DNA of 64,000 nt from Plotosus lineatus. Its lineage: Eukaryota > Chordata > Actinopteri > Siluriformes > Plotosidae. A model generated the notes under the pieces. The model searched no databases. It was not told where the DNA came from and saw only the letters and a program-made list of their open reading frames with translations. The translations under genes and the position numbers were made by a program. Location: positions 43,023,064-43,087,063 of the forward strand of contig CM045734.1 of the NCBI GenBank assembly GCA_024760905.1, read 5' to 3'. Every line of letters starts with the position of its first letter. The stretch's first letter is position 1. Shown in pieces: positions 11,857 to 22,832 of the stretch.

Positions 11857-12062
11857 GGCACGGTGGTGTAGTGGTTAGCATGTCCGCCTCACAGCAAGAA
11901 GGCCTGGGTTTGATTCCTGGCCTGGGCGTTTCTGTGTGGAGTTTGCATGTTCTCCCCGTGCTTGTGTGGGTTTCCTCCGGGTGCTCCGGTTTCCTCCCAC
12001 AATCCAAAGACATGCACTGTAGGTTAATTGGCTGTTCTAAATTAGGGACTACAGATGGAAAC
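11857..12062 (+). mobile_element. tRNA-derived SINE, second family (HE1-like head)
   Basis: GGCACGGTGGTGTAGTGGTT (box A) and GGTTTGATTCC (box B) are followed by the conserved TTTCTGTGTGGAGTTTGCAT, GGTTTCCTCCGGGTGCTCCG and AAAGACATGCACTGTAGG blocks. It lacks the GAATG-type tail seen in the copy at 59893. Confidence 0.85.
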
Positions 12063-12789
12063 TAGCTATTAAGCTATAATCTGGTACAGTACATCTCTGT
12101 CTCTATGAGCTTAATGTTCCTGTACATTGTCCCTTAAATAAATAAATAAACACTTTAAGGGGTTTGTGTAGAGTTTCGTCTGAGTTGAGTTTCCTTGAGT
12201 GCTGCTTGTTCAAGAAACATTGAGCTCTTGGGGTTACAGAAGTTTCTTCATTTTTCTATTTCTACATAACTGTTGTATTGCCATATATTGACATAGCTAT
12301 TGGACTCATGGGTTTTTCTGTTTTATGTTTCATGGGTGACGGTCCTTTCCTGCTGTTTGTGTATGAAATCTGTGTGGTGTTTCATGTTAAATGTAAGTGT
12401 TCTCCATGTGTGGAGGTGATATCCTCAACTGGGAAGACCCCTTTAAAATGGATGTTTAGAATTGGACATGGTTTCTCTGCACAGCCTTTTAGTGATAATT
12501 TTGCATGGAGGACTGAATCCATAGGATTAGTTTATTGGTCTAGAAGTGATAGTTTTGAACTGGAGCCTTTAAAAACAGCACATACTTGTGTTCATGATGG
12601 GTATAGAGATATAATTTAGGATCTAGTGTATATTTAAGCAGTGATCAGAGACTTTTCCATGTGACAAAATACTTATAAATATGGAAATTTTTGGATGAGG
12701 GACTTTTAACAGCACATGCTGTAAAATAAAAATAGTTTATATGCTGTGTTGTAGCAGCTGTCCATCAGATCAGTAAAAGGTAAAGTCCT
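12063..12789. other. Unassigned; one 113-codon open frame
   Basis: The frame at 12278-12619 (+) is open for 113 codons with a hydrophobic N-terminal part. It has no motif I recognise, no splice signals that fit it and no supporting neighbour. I treat it as chance or as part of an unrecognised repeat. Confidence 0.3.
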
Positions 12790-13085
12790 CTGGGCTTTTT
12801 ACACCCGAGCCATAGTGGCTCATCAGGCCGGTGCTTATCCCCGGTTTCCGTAGCGTGAAGCGACTAGGAGTACAACTGTCTTGGATGAGCCGCTAGTCCA
12901 TCGCAGATTACCTTCCCAGTATATTTTACTGGTGCCTATTTATACTGCTGGGTGAACAGAGGCACACTTGTGGTTAAGACCTTGCCCAGGGGTCTTAGCA
13001 CAGTGGGGGGGTCAAACTGGGATTTGAACACACAACCTTCCGATCATGAGCACAGCACCCTAACCACTACGCCACCGGCTCCACC
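12790..13085 (-). mobile_element. tRNA-derived SINE, third family, antisense
   Basis: On the minus strand a tRNA-like head (GGTGGCGTAGTGGTTAGGGT, GTGTTCAAATCCC) is followed by a distinct body and a 3' part containing CTCCTAGTCGCTTCACGCTA and GATAAGCACCGGCCTGATGA. It differs from both other SINE families in body and tail. Confidence 0.75.
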
Positions 13086-13913
13086 ATCAGATCAGTAAAG
13101 ATGAGAAAATGCCAACAATAGTGACAGATACTTGCTCAAGGTGTAATATGAGCGCTTGAAAGCCTGAAACCCCTTCAATGTAGTTTAAAACTACTAAACT
13201 CTACCTATCCACCTCATTGTCGCAGTAACTGGGATTAATAATATTTTTTCTTTAACACAAGTTTAAAGTAAAATGTACTGAGTTAATCCGTTGACTTTAA
13301 CAGATAAAAAAAGTTAAAACTCTACCATCTATTCACTATAAATCACCATCAGTTTGTAGACGTCCATATACAGGGAGAGTCAGTAATGGGAAAGAATTCA
13401 CTTCAAAAAGCTCCAACACCCAATTATGAGACTCATGAACGTCCAAATTCTGATAGGAACAATGCTTCATTGTATAAATGGACTCAGAACAGTCATTTAA
13501 CTGATTTTTAATGAGAACTGGGTACATTTTTATAAGAACACAGTTGAGCAGTGCAAGATATTACACAAGCTATAAATGCAAAACAGAAATCAAATGTACT
13601 TGCCATCAAATGTAGACTGAACATTTTCCGTAGGGAGAAATGAAATGAAACCATAAATCGTGGAACAGTTCCGTAACTTGCAAAAACCATATGCATATGA
13701 GGCGTCCACTTGCAAAAAGCTGCTATGTCAAGTTGGTCAATTTTTAGAAAAATCTGGTTTTTTTTTTTTGTTTGTTTTTTTAGTAGGTATATAAATTATC
13801 AGACAGTTTTGCTTCTACTACAATTTATAACACAAGTTGGCAGGTTTTGAAAGGAGAACCATCAGTGTGACATGCACAGGTGACTGAAAAAGAAGCTCAG
13901 GAAAAAAAAAAAA

Positions 13914-13955
<42 letters not shown>

Positions 13956-14075
13956 CAAAACTTGATTTTTGTCTTGAGTAAGTTTTGGCAAGTTGACTCC
14001 CCATATACAAGCATGTGGGAAGCATGACCAATCTCACTGCATTGGTATTGGGCCATCACTGATCTACTGATACAG
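13086..14075. other. No gene recognised; A/T homopolymer pair
   Basis: AT-rich spacer. An A14 run followed by a run of about 30 T at 13902-13951 could fold back on itself. No exon or known repeat is recognised. Confidence 0.35.
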
Positions 14076-14416
14076 GGGGTCAGTGGTGGTCTAGTGGTAT
14101 AGGGCGATGGATCGCTGATCCAAAGGTTGGGGGTTTGAGTCCCACTCTCCACAAGGTTGTCACTGTCCCCCCCAGTGCAGCTAACCGCGTTATCAAAGGC
14201 GGTCCATGTCTCTCACTGTCTATGGTGAGAGGCATGTAAAAGAACCATTGCTGACTTTTGTAAAGAGTAGCTGCAAAGTCGTCAGCGTGTTTCTGTCCCT
14301 TGCTATAAAGGGTTGTGACAGGAAGGGCATCCGACGTAAAAACCTCTGCCAAATCACACGTGCGAATCAGATGATTCGCTGTGGTGACTCCCGAGTAAAA
14401 CGGAAAAAGCCGAAAG
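14076..14416 (+). mobile_element. SINE (Ser-tRNA-like head), RTE-tail type, near consensus
   Basis: Box A region GGTGGTCTAGTGGTATAGGG, anticodon-stem-like TGGATCGCTGATCCA, box B GGTTTGAGTCCC, shared body, then GGGTTGTGACAGGAAGGGCA and GATGATTCGCTGTGGCGACT, ending in AAGCCGAAAG. One of the most complete copies in the window. Confidence 0.9.
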
Positions 14417-14443
14417 TCAGACAGTCAGACTGATATACTGATA

Positions 14444-14793
14444 CAGGGATCCCTCGCTATGCAGTGCATCATACTTTTTTTCTTTTTAATATTCATCGAA
14501 TTAAAAAATAAGGAAAATTAAGGAAGAATATGGGGAAAAGTTAAGGAAAATGCCACAAAAACAAGGCAAATTGTGCAAAAATAAATAAATAAATGAACAA
14601 ACACAAAACAAAAGAAAAAACAACCCAAAACCCCCCAATAAAACTACTTACATTTTTATGTAAAGTGCGCATCTGAGTGTGTGCGCTTGTATCTGTGTCC
14701 GTAAGTGCGTGCGTGTTCTATCCTACTTCACGGAATTCGGCGGTCGAGGGAGGATCTAGGTCCCAATTAACCGCAGAAAGTGAGGGGTCCCTG
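14444..14793 (-). mobile_element. MITE, 'CAGGGATCCCTC' family, copy 3 (antisense)
   Basis: CAGGGATCCCTCGCTATGC at one end and AAAGTGAGGGGTCCCTG at the other, flanked by TA on both sides. The interior is the reverse complement of the family (GGAAAATTAAGGAAGAATAT, TTACATTTTTATGTAAAGTG). Confidence 0.8.
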
Positions 14794-15600
14794 TACACCT
14801 GTCATATATTGAATATAAGCTCATGAGATATAAAAATATTCAGAAATAAATTCTTGGGATTTATGTATGGATAATATACATAATGCGGTCTATTGGTTTT
14901 TTTGTTTGTTTGTTTGTTTGTTTTTTCATGACCTCATCAAATACAGTTCAAGAACATGGTTCATATTTTGTTAATCTAAAAAAAAATGTTCTTAGGCATA
15001 TTGAAGATCTAATTTCCTGTTTCCCCTCGTGATTACTTGCCAAGGCATGGCAGTCTGACAAAGTACAGTATAGCATGAGCAACAGCATAGAGTGTGGTTT
15101 GTTTAAGACCATCTGGATCCATACACTATATATCAGTGTTGTTTCCCGTTCGATCTGTGGGAAACAAATGTTCTGTATGGATTTGTTTTCAGCCGGCTCA
15201 CTGATGAGCTTTCTTATCATTAATTTTAACAACTAGACTAAAATGACACCAATTTATTTGTTTATTTGTATTATTTATATTGAGGACTAGGCAAACATTT
15301 TTAAGATCTGCTTTATTTAAAGGTGACATTATCACAAATTCTTAATAAATTGATGAAAAGCAATAAATTTGCTTTGGAGATTTTTCAAGCTGAGTACCAA
15401 GCTATACAGGCTTCACCAGAATATTAGACAAGCAACAAGTTTGGTTAAGTCAAAATACAAATGGAAGGCTTTCTTTAGGAGAAAATAGTGCCAATCATTT
15501 CTTTTAATTGATGTGTTTGAAGTTCGGTTCAAAGGTATTATGCTTGGCATACACCATGGGAGCAAGTTATGGTTCACAATCTCAAGCTCATTAATTAATC
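14794..15600. other. No gene recognised
   Basis: AT-rich spacer with a short (TTTG)n run near 14902. The 94-codon minus-strand frame at 14948-15232 resembles nothing I know. Confidence 0.35.
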
Positions 15601-15953
15601 AATTCATTCATTCATCCATTCATTTACTAATTTTCTGAACTGCTTAATCTTAAATAGATTCATGGGAAGACGGCCACCCATCTCAGCCGACTCGGGGCGC
15701 GACAGTATTTCAGGCCATCGCAGGGCAGAATCACGCTGACGGCTATGCAGCCGAGTCGATGAATGTCAGCAATTGTTATTTTAGATGCTTCTCACCTGAG
15801 ACAGTGAGAGACATTCTCTGCCTCTGATAACCCAGTTATCTGCACTAGGGGGACGACAGTGCAAACCTGTTGATGTTGATATTGGGGCTTTAATCTTGAA
15901 TCACGAACCATGGGACCATCCAGCACCCTACCAGCAGGCTGCCACTGCTCCTT
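15601..15953 (-). mobile_element. SINE (Ser-tRNA-like head), GAATG-tail type, antisense, decayed
   Basis: It starts with the antisense tail (ATTCATTCATTC, AGACGGCCACCCATCTCAGC), passes through the body (AACCCAGTTATCTGCACTAG) and ends at a tRNA-like head remnant (GGCTGCCACTGCTCC). Confidence 0.75.
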
Positions 15954-16546
15954 ATGCCAAGCTGCTTTCATCCATTATATGTTTTTTGGGGGTTTTTTTT
16001 CGCTTTTACGGGTTTTTTTTTTCCAAAAAAAATCAAAAAAGTCAAATTTTGAGTTTAGACGTACCTACGTAGTACGCTGACGTAATGACGCAATGATGTA
16101 ATGATGCTGCGTCCATTGTTTACAAATGACTCTGCTCTGCTGGTGATTCACATCAGTGCTGGCTGAGTACTAAATGAGTTCAATGAAGCCCTTGCTCACT
16201 TTAAAGACCGGAAGTCCGCATAACCCGCGCTTTGTTTCAAGCAAGTAAACTACTTTCAGCAAGTGGACTACTTTCGGTATTGAGCGCCTCACACATCGTA
16301 AGCGTTGATTGGCTGTTTTAAGCTTCATGTAAAGTGAGTCGGCTCAGCTTCATGTAAGGTGACCATCCGTCGACCATCGGAACCATTTACTACAAGCAGA
16401 AAGATCGCATCATCGAGAATGTTAAAGGTTATATTTGATACTGTATTTGATATTTTATGAGTGAATTTGATTAAAAATTATGAATTTGAAATTATTTTTG
16501 CTTGAATTTAATTTATTTGAAATTATTGTTGATATAATTTGATATA
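15954..16546. other. Unassigned; TGACG-rich cluster
   Basis: At 16078-16107 the trio TGACGTAATGACGCAATGAT stands out, and inverted CATACGTCACACGTCATATG occurs at 17674-17693, beyond the MITE that starts at 16547. This may be the subterminal region of an older DNA element split by that MITE. No ORF. Confidence 0.35.
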
Positions 16547-16836
16547 CAGTCGGCCGCCAATTTACGAAAGTAATCTGTTCCAGAGCCCATTTCGTATAGT
16601 GGGGATTTAGGGGTCGCACCTTACATGTTAAACACCTAATTCGTTCCAAGGCTCCAGTCTTTGGACTGGATAAACCCCATAAAACCTTTAAAAACGATAA
16701 AAGTACACCAATTTTGTATGAAATATGTGTTAAAATAAAAGAAAAATATTTATTAAACAATTTAAACATTTTATTAACATATTAAACCATTTTATTAACA
16801 TATTTATTAGTTAAACCATTATTAAACATTTTTTAT

Positions 16837-16882
<46 letters not shown>

Positions 16883-17118
16883 CTCTCTCTATCACTCTCT
16901 CTCTCTCTCTCTCTCTCTTTTTCTCTCTATCTCTCTCTCTCTCATGTGCTGCGGGCCACAACCACAAGACGTGGAATTCAAAGCACATTCCCTGCTTGAC
17001 AAACTCAACTTTAATTTGATTCCTTGAGGGATCGGAATTCCAGATAAGCTCAAATGCACCCACATTTATTAAACATTTACTGAATTAAAACAACTTTAAA
17101 AACTAAAGCGTTATTCCT

Positions 17119-17172
<54 letters not shown>

Positions 17173-17569
17173 GCGCACTGTGGGCCACGCCCACAAGACG
17201 TGAATTCAAAGCGCATTCCCTGCTTGACAAACTCAACTTTAATTTGATTCCTTGAGGGATCAGAATTCCAGATGAGCTCCAATGCGTCCACATTTATTAA
17301 ACATTTACTCAATTAAAACAACTTAAAAAATGAAACTAAAAACTAATGAGTGAAGCTTCCTTCTGTCTCTATCTGGGAAGCCAGCGGGGCGGGATGTTGA
17401 GAGACAGCCAATGAGAGAGCAACTGGCGCGTCGATTGGCACGTTTGAGTTTTTAATTTCTTTTCGTAAGAGGGGGTTGTTTCGTATCTCGGTGACGGAAA
17501 CGCAGGGAAATGGTTTTCGTAACCCAGGGATTTTGTACACAGGGGTCTTTGTAAGTTGGGGGCCGACTG
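16547..17569. mobile_element. MITE, 'CAGTCGGCC' family, copy 1
   Basis: 1023 bp with inverted ends CAGTCGGCCGCCAATTTACG and GTAAGTTGGGGGCCGACTG, flanked by TA at 16545 and 17570. Inside are (AC)n at 16840-16880, (CT)n at 16881-16943 and 17119-17170, and an internal direct repeat (GAATTCAAAGC…TTTATTAAACATTTACT at about 16975-17090 and 17204-17310). Close twin at 32774-33793. TA target sites and end style suggest a pogo/Tigger origin. Confidence 0.85.
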
Positions 17570-17757
17570 TATTTGATATTATTTTACAATGTTATGTTCA
17601 TAATAATTGATTTAGGGGTGTTTGATGAGATACAGTAATAGTATTTATGGATGTATAGTACAGTATGAGCACCATACGTCACACGTCATATGTCATACGT
17701 CACTGTAACAACTTATGTTCACTTTCAACTTAATTAAAAAGTTGGGGAGCGTATATA

Positions 17758-18543
17758 CAGTAAAACCTCCGCTGACGAACGCTTAAGCTCACGAACTTTT
17801 CGCCTCAAGAACATTAAATTTGCGAGCATATAGTCTCTGCTGACGAACTACTTTTCGGCGGACTAATCAAACCACGCGGTCGAACAGCGCCACGGTGGCG
17901 GCCACGAGAAGCTGACGCACGCTCATGGCATCACAGTTCGTCACCCCCTTTCTTTGAGTGCGGAAGTGGTTTGTGTTTGCTGGACATTTTGGACCATATT
18001 GAGTGTACTTTTGCTATTATGGGACCGAAAAAGACCCCACCACAGGCGGAGATCATTGAAAAACACGAACGAGGTGTGGGTTTGTGTGACTCAGCGTCCC
18101 AGTACCAGTACGCTAAGTCTACCATTGCTCCCATCCTTAAGAACAAGGACGCTATTAAGGGTGCGTGTGTGGCTAAGGGTGTTTCCAAACAGTAGGCGTT
18201 TCCAAACACTCCTTCCAAACAGTAAGTCCCTCCCTCCCTCCTCCTCCCACTCCATTCCATCAAGCCATCAACTACCATCACAAAGGTAAATAAAACAACT
18301 TTATTATACAGTGCAGTTTATTTCTTTAATTACAATACAATAGCACATTTATTATACATAAAATAAGGTATATTTTTGTGTAGTTTTAAGGCTTATTTAG
18401 TAGAAAATTATGTTTTATGGGGACCTGGGAACGGATTATTCTCATTTTAATGGTTTCTTATGGGAAATAAATGTTCGGAAGACGAACTTTTCGCCTTACA
18501 CACACTTTCTGGGAACCAATTATGTTCGTGAGCAGAGGTATCA

Positions 18544-18546
<3 letters not shown>
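17758..18546 (+). mobile_element. pogo/Tigger-like element, internally deleted
   Basis: Inverted ends CAGTAAAACCTCCGCTGACG and TTCGTGAGCAGAGGTATCACTG (in part), TA on both sides. It contains the N-terminal coding remnant at 18019-18195 and a non-coding right half. 789 bp. Confidence 0.85.
18019..18195 (+). pseudogene. CENP-B-type HTH remnant of a Tigger transposase
   Basis: A 58-residue frame beginning MGPKKTPPQAEIIEKHERG and including YAKSTIAPILKNKDAIK, the helix-turn-helix recognition segment typical of pogo/Tigger and CENP-B N-termini. The family protein is about 500 residues, and the DDE domain is absent. It shows the origin of the element; it is not a functional gene. Confidence 0.75.
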
Positions 18547-18585
<39 letters not shown>

Positions 18586-18597
18586 AACATATATATA

Positions 18598-18749
18598 ATT
18601 TTCTGAGTCGATCCTTCCGTATGAGAGAGCTCAATACTTTTTCATAGAGCAAATATAAGTAAAAATAAAAAGACAGAACAAAGACTTTCTATTGAAACTT
18701 CAGTAGAAAGTTTCAATAGAAAGTCTTTGTTCTGTCTTTTTATTTTTAC

Positions 18750-18752
<3 letters not shown>
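18598..18752. mobile_element. Foldback hairpin element, copy 1
   Basis: After a unique arm (TTTTCTGAGTCGATCCTTCC) comes a perfect 41-bp inverted repeat, 18659-18699 against 18709-18749, with a 9-nt loop. The element lies between two (AT)n arrays. A related larger hairpin lies at 46022-46343. Confidence 0.85.

Positions 18753-18755
<3 letters not shown>

Positions 18756-18829
<74 letters not shown>
18756..18829. repeat. (AT)n microsatellite
   Basis: About 74 nt; with the AT run at 18546-18578 it brackets the foldback element. Confidence 0.95.
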
Positions 18830-18831
<2 letters not shown>

Positions 18832-19433
18832 CACTATCCACAATCACAATCACTATCACAATATATAAGTCACTATCCAAGTTACAATGTATGTGAGTTG
18901 CGGCCATCCGTACTTACGACCATGTCTAGCAGATGCCTATTATGAGTTTACTGTATATGTCTGGCAGCGCAAATGTTGTTCGATTATTCATCATGGCTCG
19001 AGAGATGTCTTCAGTAGTAGATAGGCCGGTATCACGGATAATTGATTTGATGTAGTTCATTCGACTGTGACCACCTCGTCGGAACTTTCTAGGAGGAGCG
19101 TAGAAGATTGTATGGTGGACTGCTTGATTGGTTTGATGAAAACAGTGGCCAGCGAGACTCAAGCGTCTTGAACAGATAACAGTACTGATGCTTGGAATGG
19201 AGCCATACAGACTTGTATTAGTGGTGTGAGAGGCATAAGTGACATTGAGAGCTTTTCAAAGCAGTTCCATCTAATGAACGCACTTGGTCGACCGTCAGTG
19301 ACCAACACTGTGAGCCATAAAGTAACACAGATTTGACTGTGGCACAAAATAGTTTCCTCTTGAAGTCGTCCATCAGATATGGCGCCTTCCAGATCTTCCA
19401 CAGTTTATTAGCTGTGGCCCATGCTTTGGCTTT

Positions 19434-19833
19434 TCAAATCTGAATGTCTTTGTCAGTGGTACAAATCCAGGACCCAAGATAACAGAAATCAGACACAGAT
19501 TCAATAGGTCCAGTCGAAAAGATCAATCTTTGTGATGCTGGAGTTTCTCCAATGAAAAGTGATTTGGTTTTTGATTGGTTGATGGAGAGACTGACTTCAG
19601 CAGCAGCTGACTCCAGATTAGATAGAAGAATCTGAACATTCGAAACTGTGTGAGCTAGAAGTGCTGTCATCAGCAGAATTGAGATCTGTCAACATTTCTG
19701 CTGGGCGACGAGAACCTTGAAGTCGTAATGTTACTCCCAGTTCTGGGATCATGGAGATGCAAAGGACGTAGTCAAGGACAATGATGAACAGGAATGGAGC
19801 CAATGTGTCTCCCTGAAGGACACCAGTTGTCAT
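19434..19833 (-). pseudogene. LINE reverse transcriptase fragment (unassigned clade)
   Basis: Overlapping minus-strand frames carry the RT motif GVLQGDTLAPFLF, a decayed ADD box, and the thumb segment INQSKTKSLFIGETPASQRL leading to YLGSWICTTDKD. A frameshift lies near 19660. Non-functional. Confidence 0.7.
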
Positions 19834-20599
19834 AGCAAAGGCACCTGTCTCTCCATCCTGTGCAGAGACAAAGCTCTTCGAATTCTCTTAAATGCCAGGG
19901 ATGCTATTGACAATCACTTGTGGTATACCATAGGCTGACAAAATACAGAACATACACTCACGGTTAACAGAATCAAAGGCTTTAGTGAACTCGATAAAAC
20001 AGCAGAAAGAGTGATGTCCTTTGTGGCAGAGATAGCTTCTATCAACCATTGTATAGTCAAAATTGTCTCAAGTGCCATTTTGGTTGGTTCGAAGAACTTT
20101 CTCAATTGGATCCCGAATTCTGTTAAGAATGCGGTTGTATAACTTAGCTGTACAAGACATTAGATTTATTCCTCAATAAGAGCTGTATTGTGATAAATCT
20201 CCTTTCTTGGGTACAGCAATGATGTGATTTAGAAAGATCTAAGAAGGTGCTTCACAAGTTATATAGATGGAATTTAAGATTGGATGAAGTAGCACCTCTG
20301 GATCTTGAAGCACCTCCGATAGAACGTCATCTGTCCCACATGCTTTTCCTCTTTTCATTTGTTTGGCTGCAGTGAAGACTTCTGTTAAGGTTAAATCACC
20401 GGTCTGGATTTCATTGAGAATTTGTGATACAGGTTTGATTATGAAGTCGCTGGATAGGTTGGTGTCATTGTTGAGCAACTGTTCGAAATACAACTTCCAA
20501 CCTGACAATCAATCAGCTGGACTATGCACTTCTATTTTAGCAGCCGACTTGTGTTTTCTGCCAGTCAAGTTGTCAATGGTCTTCCAAACCTCAGCATGT

Positions 20600-21360
20600 T
20601 GACGTTGTTGGGCACAGTGAACAGGTGTTTGCTTTCAGATTGAAGAGATCTGCTGGGACAGTACAGTGGAAGTAGATCACACAAGTACTGTGGGGCAGTG
20701 TGAGAGTAGCACTGGTATGCTAGACACAGGAGCTTGTAGTTAATTCGCTGTTTCAGGTGGAAGCCAGTGAAGTTCCTGAAGGATGGGTGTAATATGACTT
20801 GACTTGGGTGAAAGAGTGACAAGGCGAGCAGCTTTATTTTGAATTATTTGGAGTCTGTTGAGATTAGTATTTGTAGAGTTGGTGAGAAGACTGTTACAAT
20901 AATCCAAATGAGAAATGATGAGCGAGAGAGTTAGGATTTTTGTGGCTTCCTTTGAGAGACAGGGTCTGACCGTGCCATTGTTCCGTAATTGTAGATTACA
21001 GACTTTTGACAGATGACTGACTTGCTTGTCCATGCTGAGATCAGAATCGATGACAACGCCCAGGTCTTTCACATGAGATGACAGAGGTATCTCAGACTTG
21101 TCCACCCTTACAGAGTGGGCTTTGCGTTTTTGGCGCCTCTATGGTGGGCCAATGAGGATAACTTCCATTTTTTCTGAGTTTAACTGCAGTTTATTTTTGG
21201 TCATCCAGAGTTTTATTTCTTCACAACCGTCCAGTGTTTGTGAGATAGCTATGGTGGCAGCTGTGGGATTAGGTGCAAACAGATTGTACAGTTGGTTGTC
21301 ATCCACATACAGATGGTGTAAGAGCTTGTGCTCGTCACATGTACTGTTCAGCAAGGACTT
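20600..21360 (-). mobile_element. L2-like LINE fragment, nested
   Basis: Minus-strand RT of the L2/CR1 type: LYVDDNQLYNLFAPNPTAAT, HVKDLGVVIDSDLSMDKQVS, LIISHLDYCNSLLTNSTNTN, LQIIQNKAARLVTLSPKSSH and ILQELHWLPPE. Both borders pass directly into the host LINE frame (RT linker NLTGRKHKSAAKIEV on one side, KDHKHYRTKTTKDEV on the other), which shows insertion into it. 5' truncated; frameshift near 20745. Confidence 0.85.
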
Positions 21361-22832
21361 TTAAGGCAGATGCCACTTCATCCTTGGTAGTCTTTGTTCT
21401 GTAATGTTTGTGATCCTTCTTGGCAGTAATAAGGCGAGCACGTAAAGAACGAACTGTAGTGTCTATCCAGAGGACGCTTTTCCTTGCTTTTACAACAGTT
21501 GGGATACATTTTGTAGCAGCAGTGGCTACTGACTCTGTGATTCTGTGAGCTGGAAGTGCGTTCCGTATAATTCTTGATGCACTGACGTCTCAATGTGGTC
21601 AAATTGTGACAAAGTGTTTTGTTGGCCACGATGTGTATAGAGTCTGCTAGCATGCTTCCAAAACACTGTACTGGTTGAGAAAAGAGTGTTTACCGACAGA
21701 AAATCAATGAATTGCTCAGAATTCCTGTTTAGAATGTCACAATATACCCACGTACTCAAGGTACTTTCCAGTAGACGAGCATTCCAGTTACCAAGAATTA
21801 AGAAGGCATGATGACCAGCCATGTCGACAGCTTGTTGCATGTCAGAGTAGAATGAAACTATGTCTAATACAGGAGCAGCACTCGTTGGCGAATAAAAAAC
21901 AACAATGAATAGTTTTGGAAATTATTTCGATCCTTTCTTTTTAGAGCAAGAGAAGGTAAAGAGGATGATACATTGACAAACAAAGCAAACAGAGTCAAGT
22001 GAAGAGTGGACTCAAGGGTTCATCAATAGCCCTACTCTTCCATTTCCTTGATTGTCCGCAGTAGAGTGAACGAACTAGATGCCATGCATTGAATGTGATG
22101 CTCCTGGATTCCGATAGCAGACATATTTAATTTATGTGCTTCAGCAGTTAGCTCACCTTGTCTCCATGAAGCAGATATAGATCGGCAATTGAAGCTTGCT
22201 AGTTGGATGTGATTCCTCATATTGACTAAAGAATGACTAGACTTGAAGTGTTCTCTTCTAGCTGACTTGTCATCGTGCTCGCAACCCATTTTTTGATTGG
22301 GCAGTGCCTCAGCCAGCATGGATTCAAGATCAGTAATGATGCTCATACAGGAATTGTGATGACTGTGATCATAATGATCTACCGTATGGTTTGCCAGGCC
22401 ACATACGGGCTCAGACTCAGAGCACGAGTTGACAGATGGCCGGTACACTCATCACTCATTACTTTGCCGCTGCGACCTATTGTCTGGTCGTACCCATGTC
22501 CAGTAACTGGATATCTTCACCCATGTCCCAGGGTTCGGAGTGCTTTCTATTAGAAGGCATTTCCTCCGTCGCAACCAGTGCACTAAACCTTCGGAGTTAT
22601 TATACTGCGCCCAGACTTGCAGTCGCTGTTGCCCCTAGAGTAAGAAACCATGCCGGCATGAGAAGCCAGGGGTCAGCAATTGAATGGGAGAGACTATATG
22701 TTGTGCATCTCAGGTCCACTGGCAGCTGGGAAGTAACCCAGTCAATGGAGTAGGTTGGAGACCCGAGCCACCACCAACCATTAGTACACTATTACTTTGG
22801 TACATTAGTACACATAATAGTACATTGTTACC

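Larger units (their letters stand above)
18946..22756 (-). mobile_element. Non-LTR LINE of unassigned clade, antisense, interrupted
   Basis: On the minus strand from 22756 downward: an endonuclease start (LASFNCRSISASW, IGIQEHHI), endonuclease middle (ILGNWNARL), RT (MKRGKACGTDDVLSEVLQDP, TTGVLQGDTLAPFLFIIVLD, FCYLGSWICTTDKDIQIRKA) and a C-terminal GHSRMNYIKSIIRDTGLSTT. The order fits a nearly full-length single-ORF element. The active-site stretch is degraded (SADDSTSSSH) and frames are broken in several places. A block at about 20600-21360 is a different LINE inserted into it. Confidence 0.75.

Noticed and set aside
12278..12619. 113-codon plus-strand open frame as a possible gene
   Set aside because: No recognisable domain, no splice context and no neighbour to support it; this length is expected by chance in 64 kb.
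14076..14160. SINE heads as functional tRNA genes
   Set aside because: Box A and B are present but the arms do not form a full cloverleaf, and each head continues into a SINE body and tail.
16547..17569. LTR retrotransposon or solo LTR
   Set aside because: The ends are inverted, not direct, and flanked by TA; no primer-binding site or gag/pol is seen.
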